This document shows, piece by piece, positions 46,084 to 54,187 of a stretch of 64,000 nt of DNA (position 1 is the stretch's first letter; each line of letters begins with the position of its first letter). The notes under the pieces were generated by a model, which was not told where the DNA came from, ran no database searches, and was given only the letters and a program-made list of their open reading frames with translations. Made by a program: the position numbers and the translations under genes. This stretch comes from Bradyrhizobium diazoefficiens. GTDB taxonomy: Bacteria; Pseudomonadota; Alphaproteobacteria; Rhizobiales; Xanthobacteraceae. The stretch lies in contig NZ_JAFCJE010000003.1 of NCBI RefSeq assembly GCF_018131185.1, forward strand, positions 124,001 to 188,000, given 5' to 3'.

Positions 46084-46422
46084 TTATTGAGTGCTCTGGG
46101 CGTCAGCGACCTTGCGCGACGCGCCCTTGGCGAGAGTCTTGTCCATCACCGCGCGGCAGCCGGCGCTCAGGTCCGAACGATGCTTGATCATGCACGCGGT
46201 GATCTTCGGGATGTTGGGGATTTCCGCCGAGCACAGGCGGAAGGCGTCGCCAGTGCACATCTGCTGCGCTTCGGACGAGAAGGCGAAGCTCGAGGTCGTC
46301 GAGGCGATCGAGACGATGGCAGCAAAGCCGAGGGCGAGGCTGGTGTCGCGGATCTTGGCCGTCAGGGACTTGGTGGAGGACGACTTGGTCGAAAAGGACT
46401 TCGTAGAACAGGACTTGGTCAT
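46084..46422 (-). CDS. Small cysteine-rich secreted protein with N-terminal TKSxS repeats
   Basis: A 112-residue protein starting with four 5-residue repeats (TKSCS, TKSFS, TKSSS, TKSLT), then a hydrophobic signal-like segment (LALGFAAIVSIASTTSSFA). The mature part has C-x3-D-x2-RLC...TACMIKHRSDLSAGC, the same cysteine framework as the 45698 gene. A signal peptide with a very long charged n-region is unusual. I place the start at the ATG at 46422. Function is unknown; probably a periplasmic disulfide-bonded protein. Confidence 0.82.
   Translation of the reverse strand: MTKSCSTKSFSTKSSSTKSLTAKIRDTSLALGFAAIVSIASTTSSFAFSSEAQQMCTGDAFRLCSAEIPNIPKITACMIKHRSDLSAGCRAVMDKTLAKGASRKVADAQSTQ
46360..46419 (-). 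repeat. 15-bp in-frame tandem repeat (TKSxS codons)
   Basis: Codons 2-21 of the cysteine-rich gene are four 15-base units encoding Thr-Lys-Ser-x-Ser/Thr. The DNA units are diverged but alignable (AC[CG]AAGTC...). Confidence 0.75.
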
Positions 46423-46484
46423 TTGAAGCTCCCATTGGCGCCGTCGCAACGGCGCCCGTTGTTGATGGGAACTACGATGCTCCA

Positions 46485-46545
46485 GGAAAACAGTTTCCAC
46501 TGTGATGATGGTCACGGGCCGCACCCCGAGTGTGACGTCGGTCAC
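46485..46545. promoter_or_regulatory. Cluster of three 5-4-5 dyads, candidate operators
   Basis: Three inverted repeats of 5+4+5 bases: GGAAA-acag-TTTCC at 46485-46498, GTGAT-gatg-GTCAC at 46502-46515 and GTGAC-gtcg-GTCAC at 46532-46545. The second and third are near copies spaced exactly 30 bp (about three helical turns) apart, as expected for two dimers of one regulator. They lie between the divergent cysteine-rich gene and the deacetylase gene. Confidence 0.55.
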
Positions 46546-46675
46546 TTTGGCGCACCTCCCTGAAATTCCTCCACAACCGCCGTCGTGTTGGTGTCACGTT
46601 AACTGTTACTTCGCATTAATGGCTCGTCGCGCGGGAAATTCCGCTCCTTTGGTTGCGTAATTGGAAAGAATAGCG

Positions 46676-47728
46676 ATGCGTAATGCGTTGGGCCTGATGC
46701 TGGCCAGTGTAGTTGCGGCGGTCGTGATTGCCGCCGGCGGTTGGTTTTATTATTCCACGCGCGCCGATCAGGGCGCCCCCAAGACAGTTGCCGCCCGTGC
46801 TGCCGATCCGTTGCCGGCACCGGCGAAGCTCGCCGCCAAGGACGACGTCCAGACCACCGCGACGATCGCAGCCAAGCCGGCAGTTGCCCCGGCGGCGGCA
46901 CCCGCCCCCGTCATGCCGGTGCAGTCGAAGCAGGTCTGCGCCAATCCGAACGCGCTGGGCGTGTCCCGCGTCGTCGAGATCGACACCACCGGCGGCCCCG
47001 GCTTCGGCTTCGAGCACTTCAAGCAGTTCGACTTTCTCACTGAGAAGGAAGTCGTGCTGACCTTCGATGACGGTCCGTGGCCGGTCAATACGCCCACGGT
47101 GCTGAAGGCACTCGCGGACGAATGCACCAAGGGCCTGTTCTTCTCGGTCGGCAAGCACGCGACCTATCATCCGGAAATCCTGAAACAGGTGCTGGCCCAG
47201 GGCCACACGGTTGGCACGCACACCTGGTCGCATGTCAACCTGAACAGCAAGAAGATGACGGAGCAGCAGGTCAAGGACGAAGTCGAGAAGGGCTTCAGCG
47301 CAGTGAGATTTGCGCTCGGCACCAACCCGGCGCCGTTCTTCCGCTTCCCGCAGCTTCAGCACAACCCCGCGATGGTGGCCTATTTCGGCACCCGAAACGT
47401 CGCGATGTTCTCGACCGAAATCGACTCCTTCGATTTCAGGAAGGGTGCCACCCCGGAGAAGATCGTCGAGACCGTGATGACCAGGCTCGACAAGCTCGGC
47501 AAGGGCATCATCCTGATGCACGACTTCCAGAAGAACACCGGCCTCGCCATGCCGACGCTGCTCGCGCGGCTCAAGGCCGGCGGCTACAAGGTCGTGCAGA
47601 TGAAGGCCAAGACGAGCCTCCAGACGCTGCCGGAATATGACGAGGCGCTGATGAAGGACATGAAGGTGCCGACCGCTGGCACTAACTCCCGTCCGATCGC
47701 AAGCGTGGTGCAGACGATTTCGCAGTAA
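46676..47728 (+). CDS. Polysaccharide deacetylase (NodB/CE4 family), membrane-anchored or secreted
   Basis: A 350-residue protein with an N-terminal TM or signal segment (LMLASVVAAVVIAAGGWFYYS), an Ala/Pro/Lys-rich linker to about 80, then the CE4 domain. Motif 1 is LTFDDGPWPVNTPTVLKAL (catalytic Asp pair), motif 2 is VGTHTWSHVNLN (metal His pair), and motif 3 is RFPQL. FSTEIDSFDFRKG and GIILMHDFQKNTGLAMPTLL complete the site. It would deacetylate a GlcNAc-containing polymer such as peptidoglycan. A GGAAAG ribosome site precedes the ATG at 46676. The gene is ended by a strong terminator at 47758 and has a dyad cluster upstream. Confidence 0.92.
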   Translation: MRNALGLMLASVVAAVVIAAGGWFYYSTRADQGAPKTVAARAADPLPAPAKLAAKDDVQTTATIAAKPAVAPAAAPAPVMPVQSKQVCANPNALGVSRVVEIDTTGGPGFGFEHFKQFDFLTEKEVVLTFDDGPWPVNTPTVLKALADECTKGLFFSVGKHATYHPEILKQVLAQGHTVGTHTWSHVNLNSKKMTEQQVKDEVEKGFSAVRFALGTNPAPFFRFPQLQHNPAMVAYFGTRNVAMFSTEIDSFDFRKGATPEKIVETVMTRLDKLGKGIILMHDFQKNTGLAMPTLLARLKAGGYKVVQMKAKTSLQTLPEYDEALMKDMKVPTAGTNSRPIASVVQTISQ

Positions 47729-47757
47729 GCTCCAGCGAAGGCTCCCTCAATACGCGC

Positions 47758-47785
47758 ATGGCCGGGCTCTTGCCCGGCCATTTGC
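47758..47785. terminator. Bidirectional intrinsic terminator
   Basis: Perfect 10-bp stem ATGGCCGGGC/GCCCGGCCAT with a TCTT loop, followed by a short T-rich stretch. It sits between the convergent deacetylase and the small Ala/Pro-rich gene and has the same stem start as the 7793 terminator. Confidence 0.82.
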
Positions 47786-47799
47786 TTTGGGTGAGCGAC

Positions 47800-48192
47800 T
47801 TACCAATAGATGCCGTGGCGGTGCAGCTCGCTGATGATGCGGCGCTCGGTCCAGCTGCGCTTGGGCTTCGGCTTGTCTGCCTTCGCCGCGGTCCTGGTGG
47901 CGGGCTTGCTCGTCGCGACCGGCGCCGAGGTGGTGGCAGGCGCGGCCGCCGCAGGTGCAGCCGTGGTGGCCGGTGGCGCTGAGAGCGACACGGCCGGCGG
48001 ACGGTCGGAATATGTCGGCGCCTCGGTGGCCGGCGCCGGCTCGCTCACCTGTGCCGTCGTCGCCGACGTCGGCGCGGTCAGCGGAGCCGGGGCCTGAGCG
48101 CTTGACGCTGACAGCGACAGGCTGCGGGAGCCGTCCGCTTGGGCGGATGCGGCGGTCAGCACCATGGCGGCAACGAGAATGATCTTGCGCAT
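47800..48192 (-). CDS. Small secreted Ala/Pro/Thr-rich hypothetical protein
   Basis: A 130-residue protein with a signal peptide (RKIILVAAMVLTAASAQADG). A low-complexity Ala/Pro/Thr/Ser region follows to about residue 105, then a basic C-terminus (DKPKPKRSWTERRIISELHRHGIYW) that is the only structured-looking part. No family recognised with confidence. Probably periplasmic or envelope-associated; the conserved-looking WTERRIISELHRHGIYW motif might be a binding segment. Confidence 0.75.
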   Translation of the reverse strand: MRKIILVAAMVLTAASAQADGSRSLSLSASSAQAPAPLTAPTSATTAQVSEPAPATEAPTYSDRPPAVSLSAPPATTAAPAAAAPATTSAPVATSKPATRTAAKADKPKPKRSWTERRIISELHRHGIYW

Positions 48193-48301
48193 ATGAAAGT
48201 CTCCCCGTGTTGGCGTGACCGGGACATTACGGGGGGTGCGCGTGGGGTTAAGTGATTGGCCTCACACAATCGCGGTACAATTTCGAACCCGCCGGCTGCG
48301 A

Positions 48302-50002
48302 TCAACACCCGCGCCGATAAACCCGCAAGCTCACGTCCGGAAAGCTCATGCTGTCGAGCAGGCAAACGCCCTTCTCCGCGTCCATACGGGCGATGAGCTC
48401 ATCGCCAACGCGCGGCCCGACCAGCGTGTGCTGGATCGAGCTCGAGAGCACGAGAATCTCCGACTTCAACAACGCATCGCTCGTTTCCTGCGCGCTCCGG
48501 AAATACAGCTCGTCGCGTACGACGAGATTCATCTTCGCCTGTGCCGCGTAGAGCTGGATGGCCGCCGACGTCACCGGATAAGGGCTGGAGAAGCCGACAT
48601 AGAGCGGGCCGGGCGTTTGCGGCTTGATCTCGCGCAGCAGCGACCAGAGCCGCCCGGTCGCGAGGCGGATGCTCTCCTGCTGCTGCGCGCTCAGCGGTGT
48701 CGCCGTGCTGATCTGACCGATGACGACGTGCCTGAGAAAGAGCTGAAGAACAAAGGCGAGCGCCAGCACCCGGCAGGCGGCGAGAAGGTAGCGGCGGATG
48801 TCGTTGCGGAGGCCGAAGCGGATGAGCAGCTCTTCAATGAGCGCCATGCTGGCGCAGCCGTTGAGCACCATCGCGACGATGAACACGCCATAGAACATCG
48901 CGCCGAAATAATAGGTCTTGATCGCCGCGACGGATGGAATGGCATAGGCGATCAGCACAGCCGCGAGCAGGACGGCGGCGTTGCGCAGCGCGGCGCTTCC
49001 GCAGATGGCCGCCAGCACCAGGCGCAGCAGCATCAGTCCCGTCCCGATGGCGAACCAGTAATGCAGACCGAACTGACCTTCTCCGCCGATCGAGAAGCGC
49101 AGTAAACCGGCCGAGAAACTTTCGCCTGTCGTCCAGAGGTCGCGCTGGCCGACGAAAACGTGAAGGATGTAGGTGACGGTCTCGACCAGAGCAGGCCCGA
49201 TCAAGAGCGCCGTTGCCGCAAGCAGCGGCAACACGAACCACAGCAGCGCAGCGAGCGCCTGGCGGATCGAGATGCGCGATCCGCCGGCCTCCAGGCCATC
49301 GACGAACAACCTGATCGCAAATGAACTGCCGAGCAGAGCGAGCGTGGCAAAGAACGCGGTCGGCTTGATGCTGACGGCCAGTGCGCAGGCAATGCCGAGA
49401 CCGGCCAGGGCACGTGCGCTCCGATCGAGCACGCCGCGGTGAACGATCGCCCCGGTCGCAAGGCCAATGGCAAGACCCGAGGGCAGATCCGGTCGCGCCT
49501 CGGTCACCGTGTGCCACAGCACCGGGACGCAAGCGACCGCGATCAGGCAGGCCGCGATCTCGAGCACGGGCCGCCGCCACGCCAGCCAGACGATCCCGAG
49601 CAGAAATGCAAAGACCAATACAGCGTGGACGAGATAAGGCCCGATGAAGCTGCCGGGAAACAGCGCAAACCCCGTGATCGCCACCATCGTCGAAAACGGC
49701 GCGTGGTCGTGCAGCAGAGTCCAGCTACTTGCGGCGATGCTCCGGTCACCGACCGAATTCATCCACCTGATGGCATCCAGGAAATAGGAGACGTCGTCAT
49801 AAAGCGGAGGAACGGACAACCGCCCGCGCAGCTGCGAGACGCCGAGCGATCTCGAGGCGACGATGGCGGTGATGCCGGCGGCGAGACTGACGAAGCCGAA
49901 GATCCGCAGCCATGCGCTCCAATTCGTCCTGGCCGTCGTCTCGGTACCCACCACCTGCCCCGTCGCGCGGATTTCCGTCCCTAACGCATCGTAGTGACAC
50001 AA
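48302..50002 (-). CDS. GT-C-like multi-TM membrane protein (putative glycosyltransferase)
   Basis: A 566-residue integral membrane protein with about ten TM helices. The first extracytoplasmic loop holds the acidic motif LYDDVSYFLDAI (about 70-80), reminiscent of the GT-C (ArnT/PMT-like, DUF2029 or family 39) catalytic loop. The C-terminal soluble part (about 450-566) has no recognised fold. If a GT-C enzyme, it would transfer a sugar from a polyprenyl phosphate to an envelope acceptor. No glycosyl cluster is adjacent, so this is a tentative call. A tRNA-Thr gene lies 81 bp away. Confidence 0.7.
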   Translation of the reverse strand: MCHYDALGTEIRATGQVVGTETTARTNWSAWLRIFGFVSLAAGITAIVASRSLGVSQLRGRLSVPPLYDDVSYFLDAIRWMNSVGDRSIAASSWTLLHDHAPFSTMVAITGFALFPGSFIGPYLVHAVLVFAFLLGIVWLAWRRPVLEIAACLIAVACVPVLWHTVTEARPDLPSGLAIGLATGAIVHRGVLDRSARALAGLGIACALAVSIKPTAFFATLALLGSSFAIRLFVDGLEAGGSRISIRQALAALLWFVLPLLAATALLIGPALVETVTYILHVFVGQRDLWTTGESFSAGLLRFSIGGEGQFGLHYWFAIGTGLMLLRLVLAAICGSAALRNAAVLLAAVLIAYAIPSVAAIKTYYFGAMFYGVFIVAMVLNGCASMALIEELLIRFGLRNDIRRYLLAACRVLALAFVLQLFLRHVVIGQISTATPLSAQQQESIRLATGRLWSLLREIKPQTPGPLYVGFSSPYPVTSAAIQLYAAQAKMNLVVRDELYFRSAQETSDALLKSEILVLSSSIQHTLVGPRVGDELIARMDAEKGVCLLDSMSFPDVSLRVYRRGC

Positions 50003-50082
50003 GGGCGGAGCGCAACGCGCGTGCCGGCCTCAAGGAGCAAAGCGCTGGCGCTGGTTTGGGAGGACCGGATGAACCGAGGCGC

Positions 50083-50158
50083 TGGTGCCGCAAGAGGGAT
50101 TCGAACCCCCGACCCCGTCATTACGAATGACGTGCTCTACCGACTGAGCTATTGCGGC
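50083..50158 (-). tRNA. tRNA-Thr (anticodon CGT)
   Basis: Minus-strand cloverleaf of 76 bases. Acceptor GCCGCAA/TTGCGGC, D arm GCTCAGTCGGTAGAGC, anticodon stem-loop CGTCA-TTCGTAA-TGACG (anticodon CGT, reading ACG), T arm GGGGG-TTCGAAT-CCCTC region and encoded CCA. Confidence 0.95.
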
Positions 50159-50258
50159 GAACCCTGCCGGGGCCTGGGCGATGCCGGCCCCGATACGCGC
50201 GCTCCTGATATCGGGCATGGCCCGAATTGGCAAGGACAAGCGGGGTTCGAAATGCGGC

Positions 50259-51989
50259 TCACGCGCCCCAGCGGGACCAGAATCCGCGCCACCCCCCGGC
50301 CTGGGCCTTGGGCGTGCCGATTTGTTCCGTAAATTCGTCGCTCGGACCCTCGTCATCGATCCCGGGATCGTCCGGAGCCCGGACGATCGGGATGACCGCG
50401 GGAATTGGCGCTGCCGCGGGTTTGCCGAGGTCGGCGCGGGTCCTGAACACCGGCGTCGCCGCCGGCGGCGTTGATTCGGCGGGTTCGGGGGCCGGTTGGG
50501 CCGGTTCGACAGGCGCGACTGCCGGCTCTTCTTTGACAATCACGGGCGAGTTGTCCTGGGCGGCCGGCGCCGAGGCTCTCATCGTCGGTTCCACCTCGTT
50601 TTCGCTGGGGGCCGCCGTCACCCGCTTCGGCGGCGGCGCCGCCAGCATGGCTTCCTCGAAGGCGGAGGATTCGATCGTGGTGCCCCTGTCCGAGGGCAGG
50701 CTCGCGACCGGTGTCTGCCACTGAAACGCATCGAGCCGGCCGGTGACCGGGGAGACCGGACGCCAGCGGTCGCTGACATAACCGTCCGCGGTCCAGGCCG
50801 GATCGTGGCGGGCGCGCACCGCGCGCAAGGTCCAGGCGCGGGCGCGGCCGCCGTCGCCGTGCTCGGTGCGCTCGATCTCGGCCATCAGCAGCGCGACGCG
50901 CTGGGTCGGATCACTGACATATGGCGCCAGCACCTCGCGCGCACGGGCAAACTCGGAGGCGTCGATCGCTGCGCGCGCGATGGCGATCTGACCCTCGATA
51001 TGGCCGGGCGCGTTCGCAGCCGTCTTGGCCGCAAGCGTCTCGACGCGCTGCAAGCGGTGCCACGCGGTATCGCCGAGCTTCACATGCGCGTAGGCATCGG
51101 CGAGATCGGGATGCGGATTGGCGAGCCAGGCGGTCTCGACCAGCTTCATGGCACGGCGCACCTGATGCGCCTCGCTCTCGAATTTTGCGGCAAGCACTGC
51201 GGCCGGCACCAGGGTCGGCGCGAGCTTGATCGCCTCCATCACGCTCTCGCGCGCGACGTCGCGGTCCATGGTTTGCAGTTCCAGCGCCCGTGCGGTGAGC
51301 AGCACGCCGCGCTGGCGGCGATAGGCCGGCTTGTCGATCAGGCCCGCGGACAGATTCGAATCGAGGATCGCGAGCGCGCCGCTCCAGTCGCCGCGCGCGC
51401 AGCGGAAGCCGAGCACCGCATGCGAGGCCCAGGTCGAGGACGGCGACAGCTTGATCGCTTCCTCGGCGATCATCACGGCGCCGACCACATCGTCGGCGCG
51501 CTGCGCCTCGATGAACAGGCCGCGCAGGCCGAGCAGGCGCGTATCCTCGCGCTCGGCCATGGCACGGAAGACGCGCTGCGCCTCGTCGCGATTGCCTTCG
51601 AGCTGCGCTGACTGCGCATGCAGCAGCAGCGCGAGCGGATCATCCGGGGCATGCCGCCGCGCCGCCACGGCGTGACGGTGGGCGAGCGCCGTGTCGCCAT
51701 GACCGATCGCAAGCAGGCCGTGGGTGATGGCGTGGCGGCCGCGGGCGTGGCGCTTGTCGTGGCGGCGGCGGCGCATGCGGCCCGGCAATCGCCATGTCGC
51801 TGTCAGGATGCTCCAGAGCAGGACGATCGCAACGGCAAAGATGCCGAGAAGGAGCACAAACACGGGAATGGTCGGCGAGGCGCGCCAGCCGCCCCAGGTC
51901 ATGACGACTTCGCCGGGCTGGTCAGCAACCCAGGCCGCGCCGGCCGCCGCAAGCGCGATCAAGACGAGGAAGAGGACGATGCGAAGCAT
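50259..51989 (-). CDS. hemY: HemY family membrane protein
   Basis: A 576-residue protein with two N-terminal TM segments (IVLFLVLIALAAAGAAWVA and VFVLLLGIFAVAIVLLWSILTA), then a long tetratricopeptide-like helical region to about 420 and a Pro/Ala-rich disordered tail. This is the HemY_N plus TPR architecture. Although named for heme synthesis, these proteins lack the protoporphyrinogen oxidase flavin domain; they are linked genetically to heme genes and may organise membrane complexes. It follows the mitofilin-like gene by 36 bp in the hemD cluster. The Pro-rich tail is longer than I would expect. Confidence 0.9.
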   Translation of the reverse strand: MLRIVLFLVLIALAAAGAAWVADQPGEVVMTWGGWRASPTIPVFVLLLGIFAVAIVLLWSILTATWRLPGRMRRRRHDKRHARGRHAITHGLLAIGHGDTALAHRHAVAARRHAPDDPLALLLHAQSAQLEGNRDEAQRVFRAMAEREDTRLLGLRGLFIEAQRADDVVGAVMIAEEAIKLSPSSTWASHAVLGFRCARGDWSGALAILDSNLSAGLIDKPAYRRQRGVLLTARALELQTMDRDVARESVMEAIKLAPTLVPAAVLAAKFESEAHQVRRAMKLVETAWLANPHPDLADAYAHVKLGDTAWHRLQRVETLAAKTAANAPGHIEGQIAIARAAIDASEFARAREVLAPYVSDPTQRVALLMAEIERTEHGDGGRARAWTLRAVRARHDPAWTADGYVSDRWRPVSPVTGRLDAFQWQTPVASLPSDRGTTIESSAFEEAMLAAPPPKRVTAAPSENEVEPTMRASAPAAQDNSPVIVKEEPAVAPVEPAQPAPEPAESTPPAATPVFRTRADLGKPAAAPIPAVIPIVRAPDDPGIDDEGPSDEFTEQIGTPKAQAGGWRGFWSRWGA

Positions 51990-52025
51990 GGCGATCCCTG
52001 TTACGCGCCGATGATTGCGCGAATC

Positions 52026-53219
52026 CTATTGAGCAGATTTGGCGAGATCCGCCATGGCATCGTCGGCGAATTTGCGGGAGGCGGCGAGCGCGGCGTCGCG
52101 GGCATCGGCCTTGTCGAGCCAGGCCTGCGCAGGCGCGCGATCGGCCTCCGGCAGCGTCTTGAGCTCACGCCGCGCTTCCACGAAATCATTGCGAAGCGCC
52201 GCGGCCGTCACCCGCGTGACGATGGCGCCGCGATCGTTGCCGACGCCGTCGGTGCGCTCGATGCGCACGAGCTTCGACGCTCCCGCCTGGAGACGCTCGA
52301 CGATGCCCGTGCCGCTGGTCTGAGCTTCCGCCGGCGGCGACAGTTTGGGTACGATGTTGAGGAGCTCGCGGCTCAACGCGACCGGGGTCGGGATACCCGA
52401 CGATGCAAATGTCTCGAGCGGCTTCAGCATATCAGGCTTGGCGGCGAGCGAACGCGCCGCGGACAGCTGCGACTGATAGGGGTCGCCATGGCGAACGGCG
52501 ACGTCGAGCAGGGCGGCCGCCACCACAGAGCGCAGCGGCTTGTCATCCCTCGCTTTCGCCTCGGCGATCTTCTCGCCCTGCTGCGCGAGCTCGGCACGTT
52601 CGGATTTGCTGGCGCGCTCGAGCTGGGCGATGCGATCGTTGAGAGCGGAAAGATCGGGCGCAGTCGTGGCGGGCGCCGATTTCGCATCGTTCAATGCGCT
52701 CGCGGTCTTGTCGAACTGCGTACGCAGATTGGCGACGTCGCTGCGCAAGCTGCCTGCGGATTTCTCCAGCGCGTCGATCCGCGCCGCCATGGCCGGATCG
52801 GCGACGGGCTTGCCGGCCCTGGCTTCGACCGCCGCTACACGGCCGCTCAGCGCATCGACCGAGGCGCTGGTGACTTGCGGCGCGGCCGGCGGCGCCTGCA
52901 CGGCGGGCCAGCCCAGCATCCAGCCGACTGCGATCACGACCACCGCGGCGACAGCGCCGGAGAACGGCGCGACGACCCAGGGCGAAATGGACGACGCGGG
53001 CGCCTGCGCTTCGATACGCTCCGGCTCTGCGTCAATCTGGTCGGATTTTGCCTGCTCAGGCCCGGCGTGTTCCGGCGCTGGCGTGGCCTCGGCCCCGACC
53101 GCCGGCTCCTGCGGCTGGGTCGAGACTTCGGTGGCTTCGAGGTCGATGGTGGGCGGCGTGCGCTTGGCACGACCACTGTCGGGCGCCAATCCTGCGTCTT
53201 CAGGCTTGTCGTCGGCCAT
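52026..53219 (-). CDS. Mitofilin/Mic60-like inner-membrane protein (COG4223)
   Basis: A 397-residue protein: acidic, Pro-rich N-terminal about 75 residues, one TM helix (about 82-102, VVAPFSGAVAAVVVIAVGWML), a coiled-coil-rich region (about 115-225), and a helical C-terminal domain. It sits between hemD and hemY, the location reported for alphaproteobacterial Mic60, the ancestor of the mitochondrial cristae-organising mitofilin. Such proteins bend or tether intracytoplasmic membranes and bind outer-membrane partners. I see the topology and context; the homology itself is inferred and cannot be confirmed by eye. Confidence 0.8.
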   Translation of the reverse strand: MADDKPEDAGLAPDSGRAKRTPPTIDLEATEVSTQPQEPAVGAEATPAPEHAGPEQAKSDQIDAEPERIEAQAPASSISPWVVAPFSGAVAAVVVIAVGWMLGWPAVQAPPAAPQVTSASVDALSGRVAAVEARAGKPVADPAMAARIDALEKSAGSLRSDVANLRTQFDKTASALNDAKSAPATTAPDLSALNDRIAQLERASKSERAELAQQGEKIAEAKARDDKPLRSVVAAALLDVAVRHGDPYQSQLSAARSLAAKPDMLKPLETFASSGIPTPVALSRELLNIVPKLSPPAEAQTSGTGIVERLQAGASKLVRIERTDGVGNDRGAIVTRVTAAALRNDFVEARRELKTLPEADRAPAQAWLDKADARDAALAASRKFADDAMADLAKSAQ

Positions 53220-53306
53220 CGTGACGGTTCCTCACACTTCCATACCATTAAGTCCTTGGGCACGGGCCCTTGGGGGACCCGATGACGTCGGATTCGGCCC
53301 GACCTC

Positions 53307-54053
53307 TTACGCCAAACGGGTACGCAACGCACGCTCCAAGGTGGCAAATAGGGCATTTTCGTCCGGTGTCGCGGCGACCAGAACCTGCGACGCGCCGGCA
53401 TCGCGTAGCGCACTGGCAACCGTCTCGGACAGGCAGCATTGCGGTATCGCCAGCGCCGAGATTTCGACGCCTTCGTCCCTCGCCGCATCCAGGAACGCCC
53501 GGGCGCTGCGCTGGGAGTAGTGCAGCACCGCCTCGACCCCATGGGCGGCAAAGCCCTCGCAGACCTCGCGCGGCAGATGCTTGACCGGCGTCATGCGATA
53601 GGTCGTCCGCGTGACCACGGAGAAACCCTCCGCACCGAGCTCGCCGCTAAGGTCGCGCGACAAATCCGCGCCCGCGAGATAAAGCAGCGTGCACTTTTTC
53701 TTCAGCACCTTGTCGCGCGCAGCCTGCATCACCTTGTCCCGCAAGGACGCGGCATCGCCGCCGGCGACGATCACCTCGGCAAAGCCGGCGCCTCGCGCCG
53801 CTGCAGCCGTATGCTCGCCGACCGCAAACAATGGCAGCTCCAGGAGGCCAAGGCCCCGCAATTGTGCTGCGACGGCACGAACCGCGTTGGCCGACGTGAC
53901 GATGACGGCGGCGTAGGGCGTTTGACTTTCGTCATGGAAGACGACCGGCTCGAATTTGAGCGCAGGCGCAAGAAGCACCGCATGCCCCCGTGCACGCAGG
54001 CTTTCCGCGGTCGCCTCGTTGTCGGGATGCGGCCGTGTGACAAGAATGGACAT
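53307..54053 (-). CDS. hemD: Uroporphyrinogen-III synthase
   Basis: A 248-residue cytosolic enzyme that closes and isomerises hydroxymethylbilane to uroporphyrinogen III, the last common step before heme and B12 paths. The sequence starts MSILVTRPHPDNEATAESLRARGHAVLLAPAL and has LYLAGADLSRDLSGEL and VLHYSQRSARAFLDAA; HemD is poorly conserved, but these are family-like. The ATG at 54053 fits family start; the longer frame upstream does not. It is divergent from tsaD (134 bp). hemC is not between them, unlike some relatives (see findings). Confidence 0.9.
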   Translation of the reverse strand: MSILVTRPHPDNEATAESLRARGHAVLLAPALKFEPVVFHDESQTPYAAVIVTSANAVRAVAAQLRGLGLLELPLFAVGEHTAAAARGAGFAEVIVAGGDAASLRDKVMQAARDKVLKKKCTLLYLAGADLSRDLSGELGAEGFSVVTRTTYRMTPVKHLPREVCEGFAAHGVEAVLHYSQRSARAFLDAARDEGVEISALAIPQCCLSETVASALRDAGASQVLVAATPDENALFATLERALRTRLA

Positions 54054-54187
54054 CGCAAGTGTTCCCGAACCAATTGGCGGTGACCCATGACGAGAACGGA
54101 TTGCTTCGTGACGATTGCGCAATCTGTCCCCGGAATGCTACCGGACGTACCAGAACTCTGCTTTACGGATGAGCGCAAGGGCGCAAA

